Source: Synechococcus sp. A18-25c
GTDB lineage: Bacteria > Cyanobacteriota > Cyanobacteriia > PCC-6307 > Cyanobiaceae
Reading direction: 5' to 3'
Assembly: GCF_014280035.1 (NCBI RefSeq)
Contig: NZ_CP047957.1
Span: 620,001-684,000 of the forward strand
DNA length: 64,000 nt
Positions 16,848 through 38,139 of this stretch are shown here, piece by piece. A program made the translations under genes and the position numbers. Within the stretch, counting starts at the first letter, position 1, and the number at the start of each line of letters is the position of its first letter. The notes under the pieces are model-generated. The model had not been told where the DNA came from. It was given only the letters and a program-made list of their open reading frames with translations, and did no database searches.

Positions 16848-17993
16848 TCAGGCTCCAGCTGCGGTTTCCAGCTTTTCTAGCAGTACATCAACGGGTATTT
16901 GGCTTGAAAAGCGACAAGCACAGGTTTCGCTGGCATCCAAGCTGCCGTGCTCCCAGTATTTGTTGCTGCCAGTTCCCCCTCCGCAGAAGCCGTAATAGTC
17001 ACACTCCTGTTTGCATCGCTCCATCCCCGAATTCATATCGTTGAGCAATGTCTGAAAGACGTCACTTTTCGTGGCTTCGATCAGTGAGAGATCGCGGATG
17101 TTGCCCAAATTGAATAAACCGTATCGCTCTGTTTCGACGGAGAGAAGTTCTGGATCAAAGGTGGAGAAGTTGCCTTTGGCATCCACGCTCAGAATGGAAT
17201 ATGGCCGATTCATCTCGTTCTGACGCAGACGCTGCCCCCCAGCGATCATCCCCATCACCTGCTCAAATTCACGCACCTTGACGGGGAATCCATCCCTTTG
17301 ATTGCAAGACCAGAATTTGGCGAGGAAGGCCCGATAACGCTGCTCTTTCTCCTCGCCTTGCATGGACGAACTGAGGTTGACGCCTTCCTGCTCCTCCACA
17401 TTGAAACCGACATGCAGGATGTCCTCGTCCCGGAAGAAGGCATACATCCGCTCCGGTTGATCCAAAGCGTCTGCCGTTAAAACGGAGATGGCATGAATCG
17501 GAATGTTCCGTTCGCGCAACTTGCGAATGCCACGCATGGTCATGCCATGGGAACCTTTGCCGTTGCGGAAGCGACGATGGCTGTTGTGAATGTCCTCCGG
17601 ACCGTCCACACTGACGCCAACAACAATGTCGTTACGTTCGAAGCAGTCACACCATTCGTCATTGATCAATGTGGCATTGGTTTGAACATGTTGTTCAACG
17701 ACCACGCCTTGATTTTGGAGCTCCGACGTTTGTTGGTGGATCAGTGATGTCGCGCGGTCGTAAAAGTGCGTGGGCAGGGTTAACGGTTCGCCGGCATGCC
17801 AGAGGATTGATAGGTGTGGGCCCCAGAACGGACTCTCATAAATCCGTTTGAGCAGCAGAGGGAGCTGCTGCTCAAGGTCGAAGATGTTCCTCCGCTGGCG
17901 ATCCGGCAGGTAGCAGTAACTGCAGTCGAGATTGCAGAGCGACGTCGACTGGATCACCAGCAGCCCGATCGGGCCGTAATCGGAATGGTTCAC
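16848..17993 (-). CDS. grrM: Radical SAM/SPASM cyclophane-forming peptide maturase, GrrM type
   Basis: The product has 381 residues. The N-terminal radical SAM domain has the CxxxCxxC cluster site CNLDCSYCYLP near residue 20. The C-terminal SPASM-type domain is Cys-rich (CKQECDYYGFCGGGTGSNKY, then CACRF) for auxiliary Fe-S clusters. It belongs to the family that joins an aromatic ring to the side chain of the residue two positions on, forming three-residue cyclophanes in a ribosomal peptide (GrrM/XyeB/FxsB group). The context supports this: it follows the Gly-rich precursor gene and overlaps it. GTG at 17993 gives a 4-bp GTGA overlap with the precursor stop; a TTG three bases earlier is possible. 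The expected substrate is the adjacent GrrA. Confidence 0.88.
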   Translation of the reverse strand: MNHSDYGPIGLLVIQSTSLCNLDCSYCYLPDRQRRNIFDLEQQLPLLLKRIYESPFWGPHLSILWHAGEPLTLPTHFYDRATSLIHQQTSELQNQGVVVEQHVQTNATLINDEWCDCFERNDIVVGVSVDGPEDIHNSHRRFRNGKGSHGMTMRGIRKLRERNIPIHAISVLTADALDQPERMYAFFRDEDILHVGFNVEEQEGVNLSSSMQGEEKEQRYRAFLAKFWSCNQRDGFPVKVREFEQVMGMIAGGQRLRQNEMNRPYSILSVDAKGNFSTFDPELLSVETERYGLFNLGNIRDLSLIEATKSDVFQTLLNDMNSGMERCKQECDYYGFCGGGTGSNKYWEHGSLDASETCACRFSSQIPVDVLLEKLETAAGA

Positions 17994-18328
17994 CAATTGG
18001 CAAATCCGCCGCGGTATCCGTTGGCAAAGCCGCCGCCGCCGTTGCGGAAGCCGCCGCCATTGAGGAAGCCGCCGCCGTTGCCGAAACGACGTCCACCGTT
18101 ACCCCAGGCGCGACCATTGCCATTGCCCCAGGCTCGGGCGATGACTTCATCGCCGGCAATGCCGTGTTGCTCCAGAACGGCCCAGGCCTCGGGGCTCATG
18201 CGCTCGATGCGCTGCTCGAGCGTGTTGCCAAGATCAGGCGCGCTGTGCACAGCGGCCTGCGCTGATTCGCAGAGGGCAGCACTCGTGGCCAGAACGGCGG
18301 CGAGGCTGAGAAGACTGGTCTTGTTCAT
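17990..18328 (-). CDS. grrA: GrrA-type Gly-rich RiPP precursor peptide
   Basis: The product has 112 residues. A Sec-type signal peptide (MNKTSLLSLAAVLATSAALC, cleavage likely near AQA-A at 25-26) is followed by a leader-like helical stretch (LEQRIERMSPEAWAVLEQHG). The C-terminal core, from residue 66, is made of Gly/Asn/Arg and aromatics. Aromatic-X-Asn motifs occur at W67-G-N, W75-G-N, F82-G-N, F88-L-N, F94-R-N, F101-A-N and F109-A-N, with one near-miss, Y105-R-G, and a terminal Trp112. These are the expected sites of GrrM cyclophane cross-linking. The signal peptide ahead of the leader implies the modified product leaves the cytosol. It lies 34 bp after grrP and overlaps grrM. Confidence 0.87.
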   Translation of the reverse strand: MNKTSLLSLAAVLATSAALCESAQAAVHSAPDLGNTLEQRIERMSPEAWAVLEQHGIAGDEVIARAWGNGNGRAWGNGGRRFGNGGGFLNGGGFRNGGGGFANGYRGGFANW

Positions 18329-18362
18329 GGTTAAAGATGCGGAAAATCTGAAGCAGTCGAAA

Positions 18363-19274
18363 TCAGGATTGCTTGGAGAATTCAGCGGATGTGGAGAGCA
18401 CGATCGAGAAGAAGCTGCCGATTTGGTCGTCGCTCAGACCAACGCTGCTGCCTTTACCGATCCATTGGTTGATGGCTGAGCGCACTTCGGTGTTGTCGTT
18501 GATGTAAGAGGAGAGCAGGCGACCGATGGCCAGGTTGCTGATGTTGAGCAGCTTCGGCGTGGTGTCGGCCACCACACAGGCGATGCTCGAACGTGCGTAA
18601 GGCAAGGTCGGCACCAGGGCTGCATCCGGTGCGGTTGCTGCCTGATTGGCTCTCAGCCAGAGGGTGTTTCCGCCCAGAAATTCGATGCTGCCGTCTTTCA
18701 TGGCGGCCAAGGCATCGCCTGGGCTGTCGAAGAACTTGAAGGTGGCGTTGTCCACCGATGACGCCAGCACCGATGAGGCGAGGGTGTCTTTCACCACGCC
18801 CACAGTTTCGCCGTTGAGGCTCTCAGGTGTGCCGTCATTACCGGCTGGGGCAAGCACCCTGACGCCACCCATCGCGAACGGGAGTGTGTAGGTGAGAGTG
18901 CGCTGGCGCTGCCAGCTGAAGTCAACACCGCAGGCGATGTCTGCGTCGCCAGAACGAATTTTATCGAGCCCTTCGGTAGGGGAACTCACGGCCACAGGCT
19001 CGATGGAGACGTCCTTGTCCTTTCTCAGAGGCGAGACGTTGATCTGGTCGCGAATCGCATCCAGCACCACGAAGGACAATCCGTCATACCCGTCGCCATT
19101 TTTTTCGACCATCGGCAACGCGTCGCCGATCACCACAGCACGCAGCTTGCCTGTGTCGTAAACGCTGGCGGACGTGGCTGTATGGGTTGAGCTCGACGCT
19201 GCGTTCTGGGAAGTAACCAGAGCAATCGAAGACAAAGCGATCAGGCCCGTTGCGGCCGTCTTGATCAGGCGCAT
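18363..19274 (-). CDS. grrP: GrrP-type periplasmic substrate-binding-like protein
   Basis: The product has 303 residues. A signal peptide (about residues 1-26) is followed by a type 2 periplasmic binding fold resembling amino-acid ABC transporter binding proteins (KLRAVVIGDALPM; GLDKIRSGDADIACGVDFSW; IEFLGGNTLWLRANQ). No permease or ATPase gene is nearby, which fits the 'orphan' binding protein found in grr loci. It is the first gene of grrP-grrA-grrM. It could bind the mature cyclophane peptide or a signal related to it (inference). No lipobox is seen, so it should be soluble in the periplasm. Confidence 0.8.
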   Translation of the reverse strand: MRLIKTAATGLIALSSIALVTSQNAASSSTHTATSASVYDTGKLRAVVIGDALPMVEKNGDGYDGLSFVVLDAIRDQINVSPLRKDKDVSIEPVAVSSPTEGLDKIRSGDADIACGVDFSWQRQRTLTYTLPFAMGGVRVLAPAGNDGTPESLNGETVGVVKDTLASSVLASSVDNATFKFFDSPGDALAAMKDGSIEFLGGNTLWLRANQAATAPDAALVPTLPYARSSIACVVADTTPKLLNISNLAIGRLLSSYINDNTEVRSAINQWIGKGSSVGLSDDQIGSFFSIVLSTSAEFSKQS

Positions 19275-19370
19275 GGTGAAAACCCGTCAGATCCGTTTCG
19301 CTACCTCTAGACACGCCGCTGGAAAGCGTCCACGCGTGTGTGGACAAAACCTGCCCAAAACGGATCAGGA

Positions 19371-19637
19371 TCAGGGCATGCTGTCGCCGATTTGAATGGC
19401 GTCGATTTCCTCAAAACCATCTCCTGGACGACAGTCTCCGCGGAGCTCGGGGTCCTGATTGATGCATCGGCTGCGCTGCGCATCGCTCTTGAGGTACTGA
19501 CACACCCTGGCCCAAAGTTTGCTGCGGCTGCCAGGGGTGCCGCGGCTGAAGATCACCCGATCGGCTGGCCCACCTTGACCATGGATCTCCACCTCACAAA
19601 GAGGGCAACGCTCACGTTGATCAGTGGCAAGGCTCAT
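19371..19637 (-). CDS. Small Cys-containing conserved protein
   Basis: The product has 88 residues from the ATG at 19637 (MSLATDQRERCPLC). Five cysteines (11, 14, 46, 58 and 69) include a CPLC knuckle, which suggests one bound zinc or metal (inference). The sequence is hydrophilic, without signal peptide or membrane segment. The frame remains open upstream to 19685, but MSLATDQ is the better start. I do not recognise a named domain. It lies divergent to the HtrA gene and 96 bp upstream of grrP on the same strand, so it could be cotranscribed with the grr genes, though nothing else links them. Confidence 0.65.
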   Translation of the reverse strand: MSLATDQRERCPLCEVEIHGQGGPADRVIFSRGTPGSRSKLWARVCQYLKSDAQRSRCINQDPELRGDCRPGDGFEEIDAIQIGDSMP

Positions 19638-19716
19638 CGAATCGGGGCGGAATTGTGCGGACACTAGTGCTGGATCTCGACCCATGAAGCTTGCTGACGG
19701 CTGGGGTGCAACCTGA

Positions 19717-20985
<1,269 letters not shown>

Positions 20986-21022
20986 GACCCTTGCTACGGT
21001 CGCGCCGGATTAATCCTGCGTG

Positions 21023-21739
21023 ATGTCAGATCTTCAGAACCAGATGAAGCGGGCCGTCGCCGAGGCGGCGGTCGAACAATTCCGTGATGGCATGGTTGTC
21101 GGTCTGGGGTCCGGTTCGACGGCGGCTCTGATGATTCAGGGCCTAGGTCAGCGACTGGCGTCAGGGCAGCTCAAAGACATCGTTGGGGTGACGACATCCT
21201 TCCAGGGTGAGGTGCTGGCTGCGGAGTTGGGGATCCCCCTCCTCAGCCTCAATGCCGTAGACCGAATCGATCTGGCCATTGACGGTGCGGATGAAGTTGA
21301 TCCCTCTTTTCAGCTGATCAAGGGGGGCGGTGCCTGTCACGTTCAGGAAAAGCTGGTGGCGGCTCGCGCGGATCGTTTCATCGTCGTGGTGGATTCCACC
21401 AAGTTGGTGGACCGCCTCAACCTTGGGTTTCTGCTGCCGGTTGAGGTGTTGCCTGGAGCCTGGCGTCAGGTGCAGCAGCAATTGACCGGCATGGATGGTG
21501 CAGCCGAGCTGCGCATGGCGCAACGCAAGGCTGGACCTGTGGTGACTGACCAGGGCAATCTCGTTTTGGATGTGCGTTTCAACGGTGGAATTGCTGATCC
21601 TGTGGCCCTCGAACGCGAGATCAACAACATTCCCGGAGTGCTTGAGAACGGCCTGTTCGTCAACATCGCCGATGACGTGCTGGTCGGTGAGGTCAGCGAT
21701 GGTGTCGCCGGTGTGCGCAGCCTCGAGAAGGCTGGTTGA
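21023..21739 (+). CDS. rpiA: Ribose-5-phosphate isomerase A
   Basis: The product has 238 residues. It interconverts ribose-5-phosphate and ribulose-5-phosphate and so serves both the Calvin cycle and the oxidative pentose phosphate pathway. Conserved blocks are VGLGSGSTA (phosphate binding), [22 protein letters not shown] with the catalytic Glu, and [14 protein letters not shown] at the end. The start could be GTG 21020 or ATG 21023; the ATG is preferred. The gene is convergent with hisD, with only two bases between their stop codons. Confidence 0.97.
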   Translation: MSDLQNQMKRAVAEAAVEQFRDGMVVGLGSGSTAALMIQGLGQRLASGQLKDIVGVTTSFQGEVLAAELGIPLLSLNAVDRIDLAIDGADEVDPSFQLIKGGGACHVQEKLVAARADRFIVVVDSTKLVDRLNLGFLLPVEVLPGAWRQVQQQLTGMDGAAELRMAQRKAGPVVTDQGNLVLDVRFNGGIADPVALEREINNIPGVLENGLFVNIADDVLVGEVSDGVAGVRSLEKAG

Positions 21740-21741
21740 TC

Positions 21742-23067
21742 TCAGTTCAGGCGTACGCGGACAGAATTGGCATGGCTGTGCAGCCCTTCACTGCCAGCCA
21801 GCTCAATCACAGCCCCCCCGGTCGCTTCCAGGGCCTCCCTGCTGAACTCGATCATCGAGGTGTGGCGCATGAAGGTCTCCACGCTTAAGGCGCCGCTGTA
21901 GCGGGCTGATCCACAGGTGGGGAGTGTGTGGTTCGGGCCTGCCAAGTAATCACCAACCGCCTCAGGACTCCAGGGGCCAATGAAGATGGCGCCGGCCTGC
22001 TGGATCCGGTCGGCGAGCATCCGGGGCCGTTCGACCAACAGTTCCAGATGTTCGGGAGCAAAGCGATCGCTCAGGCAGGCGCATTCCTCAAGGCTGTCGC
22101 AGACCACCACCAGGCCCCATGCTTCCAGCGACTGACGGCAGATCTGTTCGCGTGGATGCCCTGCGAGCTGTCGTTCCAGTTCCGCTGGCAGGGCATCAGC
22201 AAGGCCCTGCGATGTGGTGAGCAAGATTGCAGCAGCCAGGGGGTCATGCTCTGCCTGAGCTAAGAGGTCTGAGGCCACTTGGGTCACGGAGGCCGAGGCA
22301 TCGGCGATCACCAGCACCTCACTGGGGCCTGCGAGCGAGTCGATACCGACCTGGCCGTAGACCAACTTTTTTGCAAGGGTGACGTAAAGATTTCCAGGGC
22401 CACTGATCACGTCGACCCGGGGAATGGACTGTGTGCCGAAGGCAAGGGCGGCAATCGCCTGAGCCCCACCCACTCTGTACACCTCCTGAACGCCGGCGAG
22501 ATGGGCAGCTGCCAGAACCGTTCTGTTGACGGTTCCATCAGGGCCTGCGGGGGTGACCATCACCACCCGCTCGACCCCGGCTGCCTTGGCAGGCACCGCG
22601 TTCATCAGCACAGTGCTGGGATAAGACGCCCGCCCGCCAGGGATGTATAGGCCTGCTGCCTGCACCGGCCGCCAGCGGCGACCGAGCTGTTCTCCGTGGA
22701 CCCCCTTGACGTCGAGATTCTGAGGCTTCTGGCGCTGATGAAAATCCTGGATGCGGCGGTGCGCCAGCTCCAGGGCATCTCTCAGATTGGCGGGAGTCTG
22801 ATCCCAGGCCTGATGCAACTCTGTCGGAGAGACCTGAAGAGGCTCAGGCCGGAACCCATCGAACTGCTCGGTGAGCGCCATCACTGCCTCATCCCCGTCG
22901 TTGCGCACTTGGTCGAGGATCGATTCCACAGTGGTGGTCGCGTCCTGCTGGGTTGACCCGGTGGTGCGTCTGGAAATCAGGTCGAGCTGGTGTTCAGCAT
23001 CAGCTGTGTTGTGGAGACACCTGGGCAGTCCGGATTGGATTGAATCAGTGCTCAGGGTGCTCATCAA
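21742..23067 (-). CDS. hisD: Histidinol dehydrogenase
   Basis: The product has 441 residues. It catalyses the last two oxidations of histidine biosynthesis, histidinol to histidine with NAD. Family blocks are [54 protein letters not shown], the zinc-site region [10 protein letters not shown]...AEHDP and the C-terminal GPNHTLPT. It stands alone here (no other his genes nearby), which is usual in cyanobacteria, where his genes are scattered. It is divergent to rpsT, with about 105 bp between. Confidence 0.97.
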   Translation of the reverse strand: MMSTLSTDSIQSGLPRCLHNTADAEHQLDLISRRTTGSTQQDATTTVESILDQVRNDGDEAVMALTEQFDGFRPEPLQVSPTELHQAWDQTPANLRDALELAHRRIQDFHQRQKPQNLDVKGVHGEQLGRRWRPVQAAGLYIPGGRASYPSTVLMNAVPAKAAGVERVVMVTPAGPDGTVNRTVLAAAHLAGVQEVYRVGGAQAIAALAFGTQSIPRVDVISGPGNLYVTLAKKLVYGQVGIDSLAGPSEVLVIADASASVTQVASDLLAQAEHDPLAAAILLTTSQGLADALPAELERQLAGHPREQICRQSLEAWGLVVVCDSLEECACLSDRFAPEHLELLVERPRMLADRIQQAGAIFIGPWSPEAVGDYLAGPNHTLPTCGSARYSGALSVETFMRHTSMIEFSREALEATGGAVIELAGSEGLHSHANSVRVRLN

Positions 23068-23109
23068 CGCCCAGCGTCATGTTTGGGCACGCTAAGGCCC
23101 ACCGGGTGA

Positions 23110-23481
<372 letters not shown>

Positions 23482-23524
23482 TTCCAGTCGCTTTAAAAGC
23501 AAGTCGAAGGCCCATCCCTGCAAA

Positions 23525-24340
23525 ATGGATCCTGAAGGCGCGTTTCAGGATCCAATGGCCATCCCGGCATTGATTGACAGTCACTGTCACATCGTCTTCC
23601 GCAACTTTGAAGAAGACCTCGACGAGGTCGCAACCCGCTGGCGAGAGGCTGGTGTTAAGTCGTTGTTGCATGCCTGTGTCGAGCCCAGCGAGATCCCTGC
23701 GATCCGCGCCCTTGCCGATCAGTTTCCGGAAATGCGTTACTCGGTGGGGGTGCATCCTCTTGATACCGAGCATTGGCGCGAGGACACGCCCGAGGTTCTG
23801 CGGCAGGCGGCTCAAGCTGATGCCCGTGTGGTGGCCATCGGCGAGCTCGGGCTGGATCTCTTCCGCGACAAGAATCTGGATGAGCAACTCGCGGTTCTTC
23901 GTCCCCAGTTGGATTTAGCGGTCGAGCTCGATCTCCCCGTGATCGTCCACTGCCGCGATGCGGCCGATCCGATGTTGAAGGAATTGCGTCGGCGTCAAGA
24001 GAAGGGGGAGTGCCCGCGAGGCGTGATGCACTGCTGGGGTGGCACCCCCGATGAAATGGACCAATTCCTCGAACTGGGTTTCTTCATCAGTTTCAGTGGC
24101 ACCGTGACCTTCCCCAAGGCCACGCCTACGCATGACTGCGCCCGGCAGGTTCCGCAGGATCGTTTCTTGGTCGAGACGGATTGTCCGTTTCTGGCCCCCG
24201 TGCCACGGCGCGGAAAACGCAATGAGCCTGCGTTTGTGGCTTCCGTCGCAGCGCGTGTGGCCGAATTAAGGGAGCAGTCTTTGGAGCAGGTGGCTGAAGA
24301 CACCACGGCCAACGCCCGTCGACTCTTTGGTCTTCCTTGA
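23525..24340 (+). CDS. tatD: TatD family metal-dependent hydrolase (DNase)
   Basis: The product has 271 residues with a TIM-barrel amidohydrolase fold. Metal ligands are visible in order: IDSHCHI, IGELGLDLF, VIVHCRDA, MHCWGG and VETDCPFLAP. TatD proteins are 3'-5' exonucleases implicated in DNA repair or turnover. The ATG at 23525 is used; a second ATG ten codons on (MAIPALIDSHCH) is a good alternative and closer to the usual family start. It lies between rpsT and rpoB, an order often seen in cyanobacteria. Confidence 0.93.
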   Translation: MDPEGAFQDPMAIPALIDSHCHIVFRNFEEDLDEVATRWREAGVKSLLHACVEPSEIPAIRALADQFPEMRYSVGVHPLDTEHWREDTPEVLRQAAQADARVVAIGELGLDLFRDKNLDEQLAVLRPQLDLAVELDLPVIVHCRDAADPMLKELRRRQEKGECPRGVMHCWGGTPDEMDQFLELGFFISFSGTVTFPKATPTHDCARQVPQDRFLVETDCPFLAPVPRRGKRNEPAFVASVAARVAELREQSLEQVAEDTTANARRLFGLP

Positions 24341-24389
24341 GTTGGTCAAGGGATCATGCGCGAAAGTGTAAGATGATTTATTGGCCTGG

Positions 24390-24527
24390 CCAAGCACGGT
24401 TTTCTGTGCTTGGGCTCCCGAAGCGTCCATTACCGTCCGGTGCATTGACGACGTCAGCTGTTCTGACCCGAGTCTTCTGAAGCCAGTGATCACGGTGGTT
24501 GTCCCTCCCCGTGGGGATGACCACCGT
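24390..24527 (+). promoter_or_regulatory. Structured leader upstream of rpoB
   Basis: The 267 bp between tatD and rpoB contain two clear inverted repeats. One is CCAAGCAC-ggttttct-GTGCTTGG (24390-24413). The other is ACGGTGGT...ACCACCGT (24492-24499 with 24520-24527), enclosing a GC-rich inner stem TCCCC/GGGGA. Neither is followed by a T-run, so they do not look like simple terminators. They may be part of a long 5' UTR that controls RNA polymerase synthesis. This is inference, as no protein or ligand site is recognised. Confidence 0.35.
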
Positions 24528-24607
24528 TGTGTTGGCTGCCAGTTTCGAGTTTGAGCCGCTGCCTACTTCAGGCCCCTCTGTCCCCTCTGATACCTGCAGG
24601 TCTCCGC

Positions 24608-27901
<3,294 letters not shown>

Positions 27902-27949
27902 CGGACCAACGAACGAACCGACAAACCGCTCCTTCTTCCTTAACCGTCA

Positions 27950-33992
<6,043 letters not shown>

Positions 33993-34039
33993 GTTCTGCG
34001 CTCGCTCTCGCGGCCGCTCCCCGGCGGCCACCAAACTGA

Positions 34040-35250
<1,211 letters not shown>

Positions 35251-35278
35251 GGGAGACTGCGGCCACCTGCCCGGTCTT

Positions 35279-37042
35279 ATGGCCCCGATCGACTGGATCA
35301 TCCTGATTGGCTACCTGGCAGCGACGTTGGCCCTTGGCCTCTGGTTGGCCAAACGCAACCGTGGTGAGGATGACTATTTCGTTGCAGGTCGCAGCCTCAG
35401 CGGTTGGCTCGCGGGCGCTTCGATGGCCGCCACGACCTTCTCCATCGATACGCCGCTTTACGTGGCGGGCATTGTTGGCACCCGAGGCCTCGCGGCCAAC
35501 TGGGAGTGGTGGGGGTTCGGCTTAGCCCATGTGGCAATGGCCGTGGTGTTCGCACCGCTCTGGCGCCGGAGTGGGGTGCTCACGGATGCGGCCTTTACTG
35601 AATTGCGTTATGGAGGGCCGGCAGCGGCTTGGCTTAGGGGCATCAAGGCCTTTCTGTTGGCATTGCCGGTCAACTGCATCGGCATCGGTTATGCCTTCCT
35701 CGCCATGCGCAAAGTGGTGGAGGCTCTGGGCATCGTCTCCAACCGACCGGTGGTCGCCGCCGGGGGAATCCCCGACACGCTGCTGCTGCTCAGCATCGTC
35801 GCTGCATTGGTCCTGGCGTACACCGTGGCCGGGGGACTGTGGGCCGTGGTGATCACTGATTTCATTCAGTTGCTTCTGGCTCTGCTGGGGGCCTCTGCTG
35901 TGGCTTGGGCAGCGGTGCATGCGGCCGGTGGAATGGGCTCACTCCTGGATCAGCTCAGCGCCATCGAGCGCCCTGAGTTGCTGTCCCTCGTTCCCTGGCG
36001 CTGGGGTCCTAACGGTTTCGACTGGATCGGTGGGGCTGGCATCAGCATCTCGACCTTCCTGGCCTACCTCACCGTGCAGTGGTGGAGCTTCCGTCGCAGT
36101 GACGGTGGTGGTGAATTCATTCAGCGAATGCTGGCCACGAAAGACGAGCAGCAGGCTCGTCTTGCCGGCTGGGTGTTTCTGGTGGTCAATTATCTGGTTC
36201 GCAGCTGGTTGTGGGTGCTCGTGGCCTTGGCGGCTCTGGTGTTGCTGCCCGATCAGAGCGATTGGGAGATGAGCTATCCCGCCCTCGCCGTGCAGTTGTT
36301 GCCTCCTGTGGTGCTTGGTCTGGTGGTGGTGTCGCTCGTGGCTGCCTTTATGAGCACCGTGAGCACCTCCGTGAATTGGGGTGCCAGCTATCTGACCCAC
36401 GATCTCTATCAACGTTTCCTGCGTCCGAACGCTTCGCCCCGCGAGTTGCTTCTGGTGGGTCAGGTGATGAGCGTGGTGCTGTTGGTACTGGGGGTGGCAA
36501 CCGCTCTGATCAGCGACAGCATTGGAACGGTCTTCCGTCTGGTGATCGCCATCGGCACCGGCCCGGGGGTGGTGCTTGTGCTGCGCTGGTTTTGGTGGCG
36601 GATCAATGCAACAGCGGAGCTGGCCGCGATGCTCTGTGGCTTTGTCGTAGGCCTCACCACGTCGGTGGTGCCCCTGCTTCAGATCAGTGATTACGGTCAG
36701 CGGCTGATGGTCACCACCGCGCTCACCGCGGTGGTTTGGATCACGGTGATGCTGGTGACACCACCAGAGTCTTCGGATGTGTTGGAGCGTTTTGTGAAGA
36801 CGGTGCAACCACCCGGCCCCGGTTGGAACCAGTGGCGTCGGCGCTTCGAAGTGCAGGCTAGCGAAAGCCTCCCAGACCTGCTGGCCCGATTTGTGTTCAG
36901 TTCGGGTGTGCTCTTTGGTGCCCTGTTGGGCTCCGGCGCTTTCCTTCTGCACCAGACGCCATTGGGCTGGCTCGGCTTGGTGGTGGCAGTGGTGTCGTTG
37001 ACACTGCTTCGACTTCCACGCCGTTCGGTCGCAGCGCTCTGA
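35279..37042 (+). CDS. Sodium:solute symporter family protein
   Basis: The product has 587 residues and about 13 membrane segments. The first (IDWIILIGYLAATLALGLWL) and the following DDYFVAGRSLSGWLAGASMA block are characteristic of the SSS family (LeuT fold). Sodium-site Ser/Thr residues are seen in TFSIDTPLYV and in the helix with STVSTSVNWGASYLTHDLYQ. The substrate cannot be told from sequence; the large family includes sugar, amino-acid, urea and osmolyte carriers. It probably continues the hli-rlmN transcript. Confidence 0.9.
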   Translation: MAPIDWIILIGYLAATLALGLWLAKRNRGEDDYFVAGRSLSGWLAGASMAATTFSIDTPLYVAGIVGTRGLAANWEWWGFGLAHVAMAVVFAPLWRRSGVLTDAAFTELRYGGPAAAWLRGIKAFLLALPVNCIGIGYAFLAMRKVVEALGIVSNRPVVAAGGIPDTLLLLSIVAALVLAYTVAGGLWAVVITDFIQLLLALLGASAVAWAAVHAAGGMGSLLDQLSAIERPELLSLVPWRWGPNGFDWIGGAGISISTFLAYLTVQWWSFRRSDGGGEFIQRMLATKDEQQARLAGWVFLVVNYLVRSWLWVLVALAALVLLPDQSDWEMSYPALAVQLLPPVVLGLVVVSLVAAFMSTVSTSVNWGASYLTHDLYQRFLRPNASPRELLLVGQVMSVVLLVLGVATALISDSIGTVFRLVIAIGTGPGVVLVLRWFWWRINATAELAAMLCGFVVGLTTSVVPLLQISDYGQRLMVTTALTAVVWITVMLVTPPESSDVLERFVKTVQPPGPGWNQWRRRFEVQASESLPDLLARFVFSSGVLFGALLGSGAFLLHQTPLGWLGLVVAVVSLTLLRLPRRSVAAL

Positions 37043-37063
37043 TCGAGCGCCAGTCACAATGCA

Positions 37064-37207
37064 ATGAAATCAGGCAATGCCTTGGCTTTTTTTCGCAGCA
37101 CCCTGCTCCCAATCCTGATCGTGGCTCTGTTCGCTTTGGCTCTCGTGGCCGTCAGCGCCAGGATTTGGCTTCCCGGTGACATGCTTGCGCCTGCACCTAT
37201 CGGCTGA
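37064..37207 (+). CDS. Small single-pass membrane protein
   Basis: The product has 47 residues. A short basic N-terminus (MKSGNALAFFRS) precedes one membrane helix (LLPILIVALFALALVAVSA) and a short tail ending LAPAPIG. It sits between the symporter and the HEAT-repeat gene on the same strand, with gaps of 21 and 15 bp. The clean fit of charge, helix and spacing supports a real gene, though no family is recognised. Confidence 0.6.
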   Translation: MKSGNALAFFRSTLLPILIVALFALALVAVSARIWLPGDMLAPAPIG

Positions 37208-37222
37208 GATTACGATCGGCTC

Positions 37223-38032
37223 ATGCGCGATTCATCCGGCAACCACAATGAGGAGCCGAGGCCGGAGTTGGCCATCGATCCTGATGTGCTGGCTCGCGAG
37301 CTCGAAGCGGAGCTTGTGGGAGACCCACTGGATGAGATCGCTCCGGATGATCCAGAAGGGGATGCGCTTGAAGCTGTGCGTTCCTGTGACGCCGGCTTGG
37401 AATGGCTCAAGCAAGGCCATGACCAAAAGCTTCAGGGCCTCAGAGTGTTCTGTGAACACCGTGATCCACGAGCCGTTCCATTGCTCTTGCCGCTGCTGGG
37501 CGAGACGTGTCCAGTGGTGAGGATGAGTGCCGTTTATGCGCTGGGACGGAACCCTTCAACCCAGGCTGTACAGGCGTTGCTCACTCTTCTGCAGGTCGAT
37601 AGCAATGCCTATGTGCGCAAAGCCACGGCCTGGAGTTTGGGAAATTATTCAGATGCTCCGGTTCTCAACCCATTGATCCGCGCCTTGCAGGTCGACGTTG
37701 CAGCCGTACGACTTTGGGCATCGGTTTCTCTAGCTGAGGCTGGCAGTACCTCCCCTGCCAAGGCGGATCTCGCTGCGGGGCAACTGCTGCTCAGCCTGAA
37801 GATCGACAGCGAGCCTGTGGTTCGCAGCAACTGCATCTGGGCACTCGGTCGCCTCCACGACATGTTGGTCAAGCCTCGCCAAGAGGAAGTGGTCGAATGC
37901 TTCGTGGCGGCACTGCTGAAGGATCCGGAAACTGCTGTTCGCGATGAAGCGCGCACTGCTCTTGAGCAGTTGGATAACCCAGACTTGGTCGACCGGTTGC
38001 AAACCCTCCTGGACGAAGGTCTGCTGCTTTGA
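37223..38032 (+). CDS. HEAT-repeat protein
   Basis: The product has 269 residues. An acidic N-terminal region (LARELEAELVGDPLDEIAPD) is followed by at least four HEAT/PBS-lyase-like repeats of about 31-35 residues: RAVPLLLPLLGETCPVVRMS, AVQALLTLLQVDSNAYVRKA, VLNPLIRALQVDVAAVRLWA and the VVECFVAALLKDPETAVRDE unit. Such repeats form a curved helical scaffold for protein binding. Some cyanobacterial members (CpcE/F type) attach bilins, but the bilin-lyase hallmarks are not clear here. A general protein-interaction role is the safer call. The DUF2997-ycf35 pair follows. Confidence 0.8.
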   Translation: MRDSSGNHNEEPRPELAIDPDVLARELEAELVGDPLDEIAPDDPEGDALEAVRSCDAGLEWLKQGHDQKLQGLRVFCEHRDPRAVPLLLPLLGETCPVVRMSAVYALGRNPSTQAVQALLTLLQVDSNAYVRKATAWSLGNYSDAPVLNPLIRALQVDVAAVRLWASVSLAEAGSTSPAKADLAAGQLLLSLKIDSEPVVRSNCIWALGRLHDMLVKPRQEEVVECFVAALLKDPETAVRDEARTALEQLDNPDLVDRLQTLLDEGLLL

Positions 38033-38139
38033 CCCCTCAGGGGCTGAAGCTCTGACTCAAATCTGGTCGGATCCTGTGACAGGTGAACCTCAGATTTCGA
38101 TCAGTTGCCCTTAACATGCGGCCAATTCTGTGTTGGTGC

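Noticed and set aside
17872..18479. Pro-rich plus-strand frame opposite the Gly-rich precursor
   Set aside because: The proline repeats are the complement of the Gly/Asn codons of grrA; it is a shadow frame.
34012..34029. GC-rich inverted repeat between rpoC2 and the Hli gene as a terminator
   Set aside because: The stem is only 6 bp and no T-run follows, so it is noted but not called a terminator.
35939..37057. 372-codon minus-strand frame opposite the sodium symporter
   Set aside because: The translation is His/Gln/Arg-rich, as expected for the antisense of a Leu/Val-rich membrane protein.
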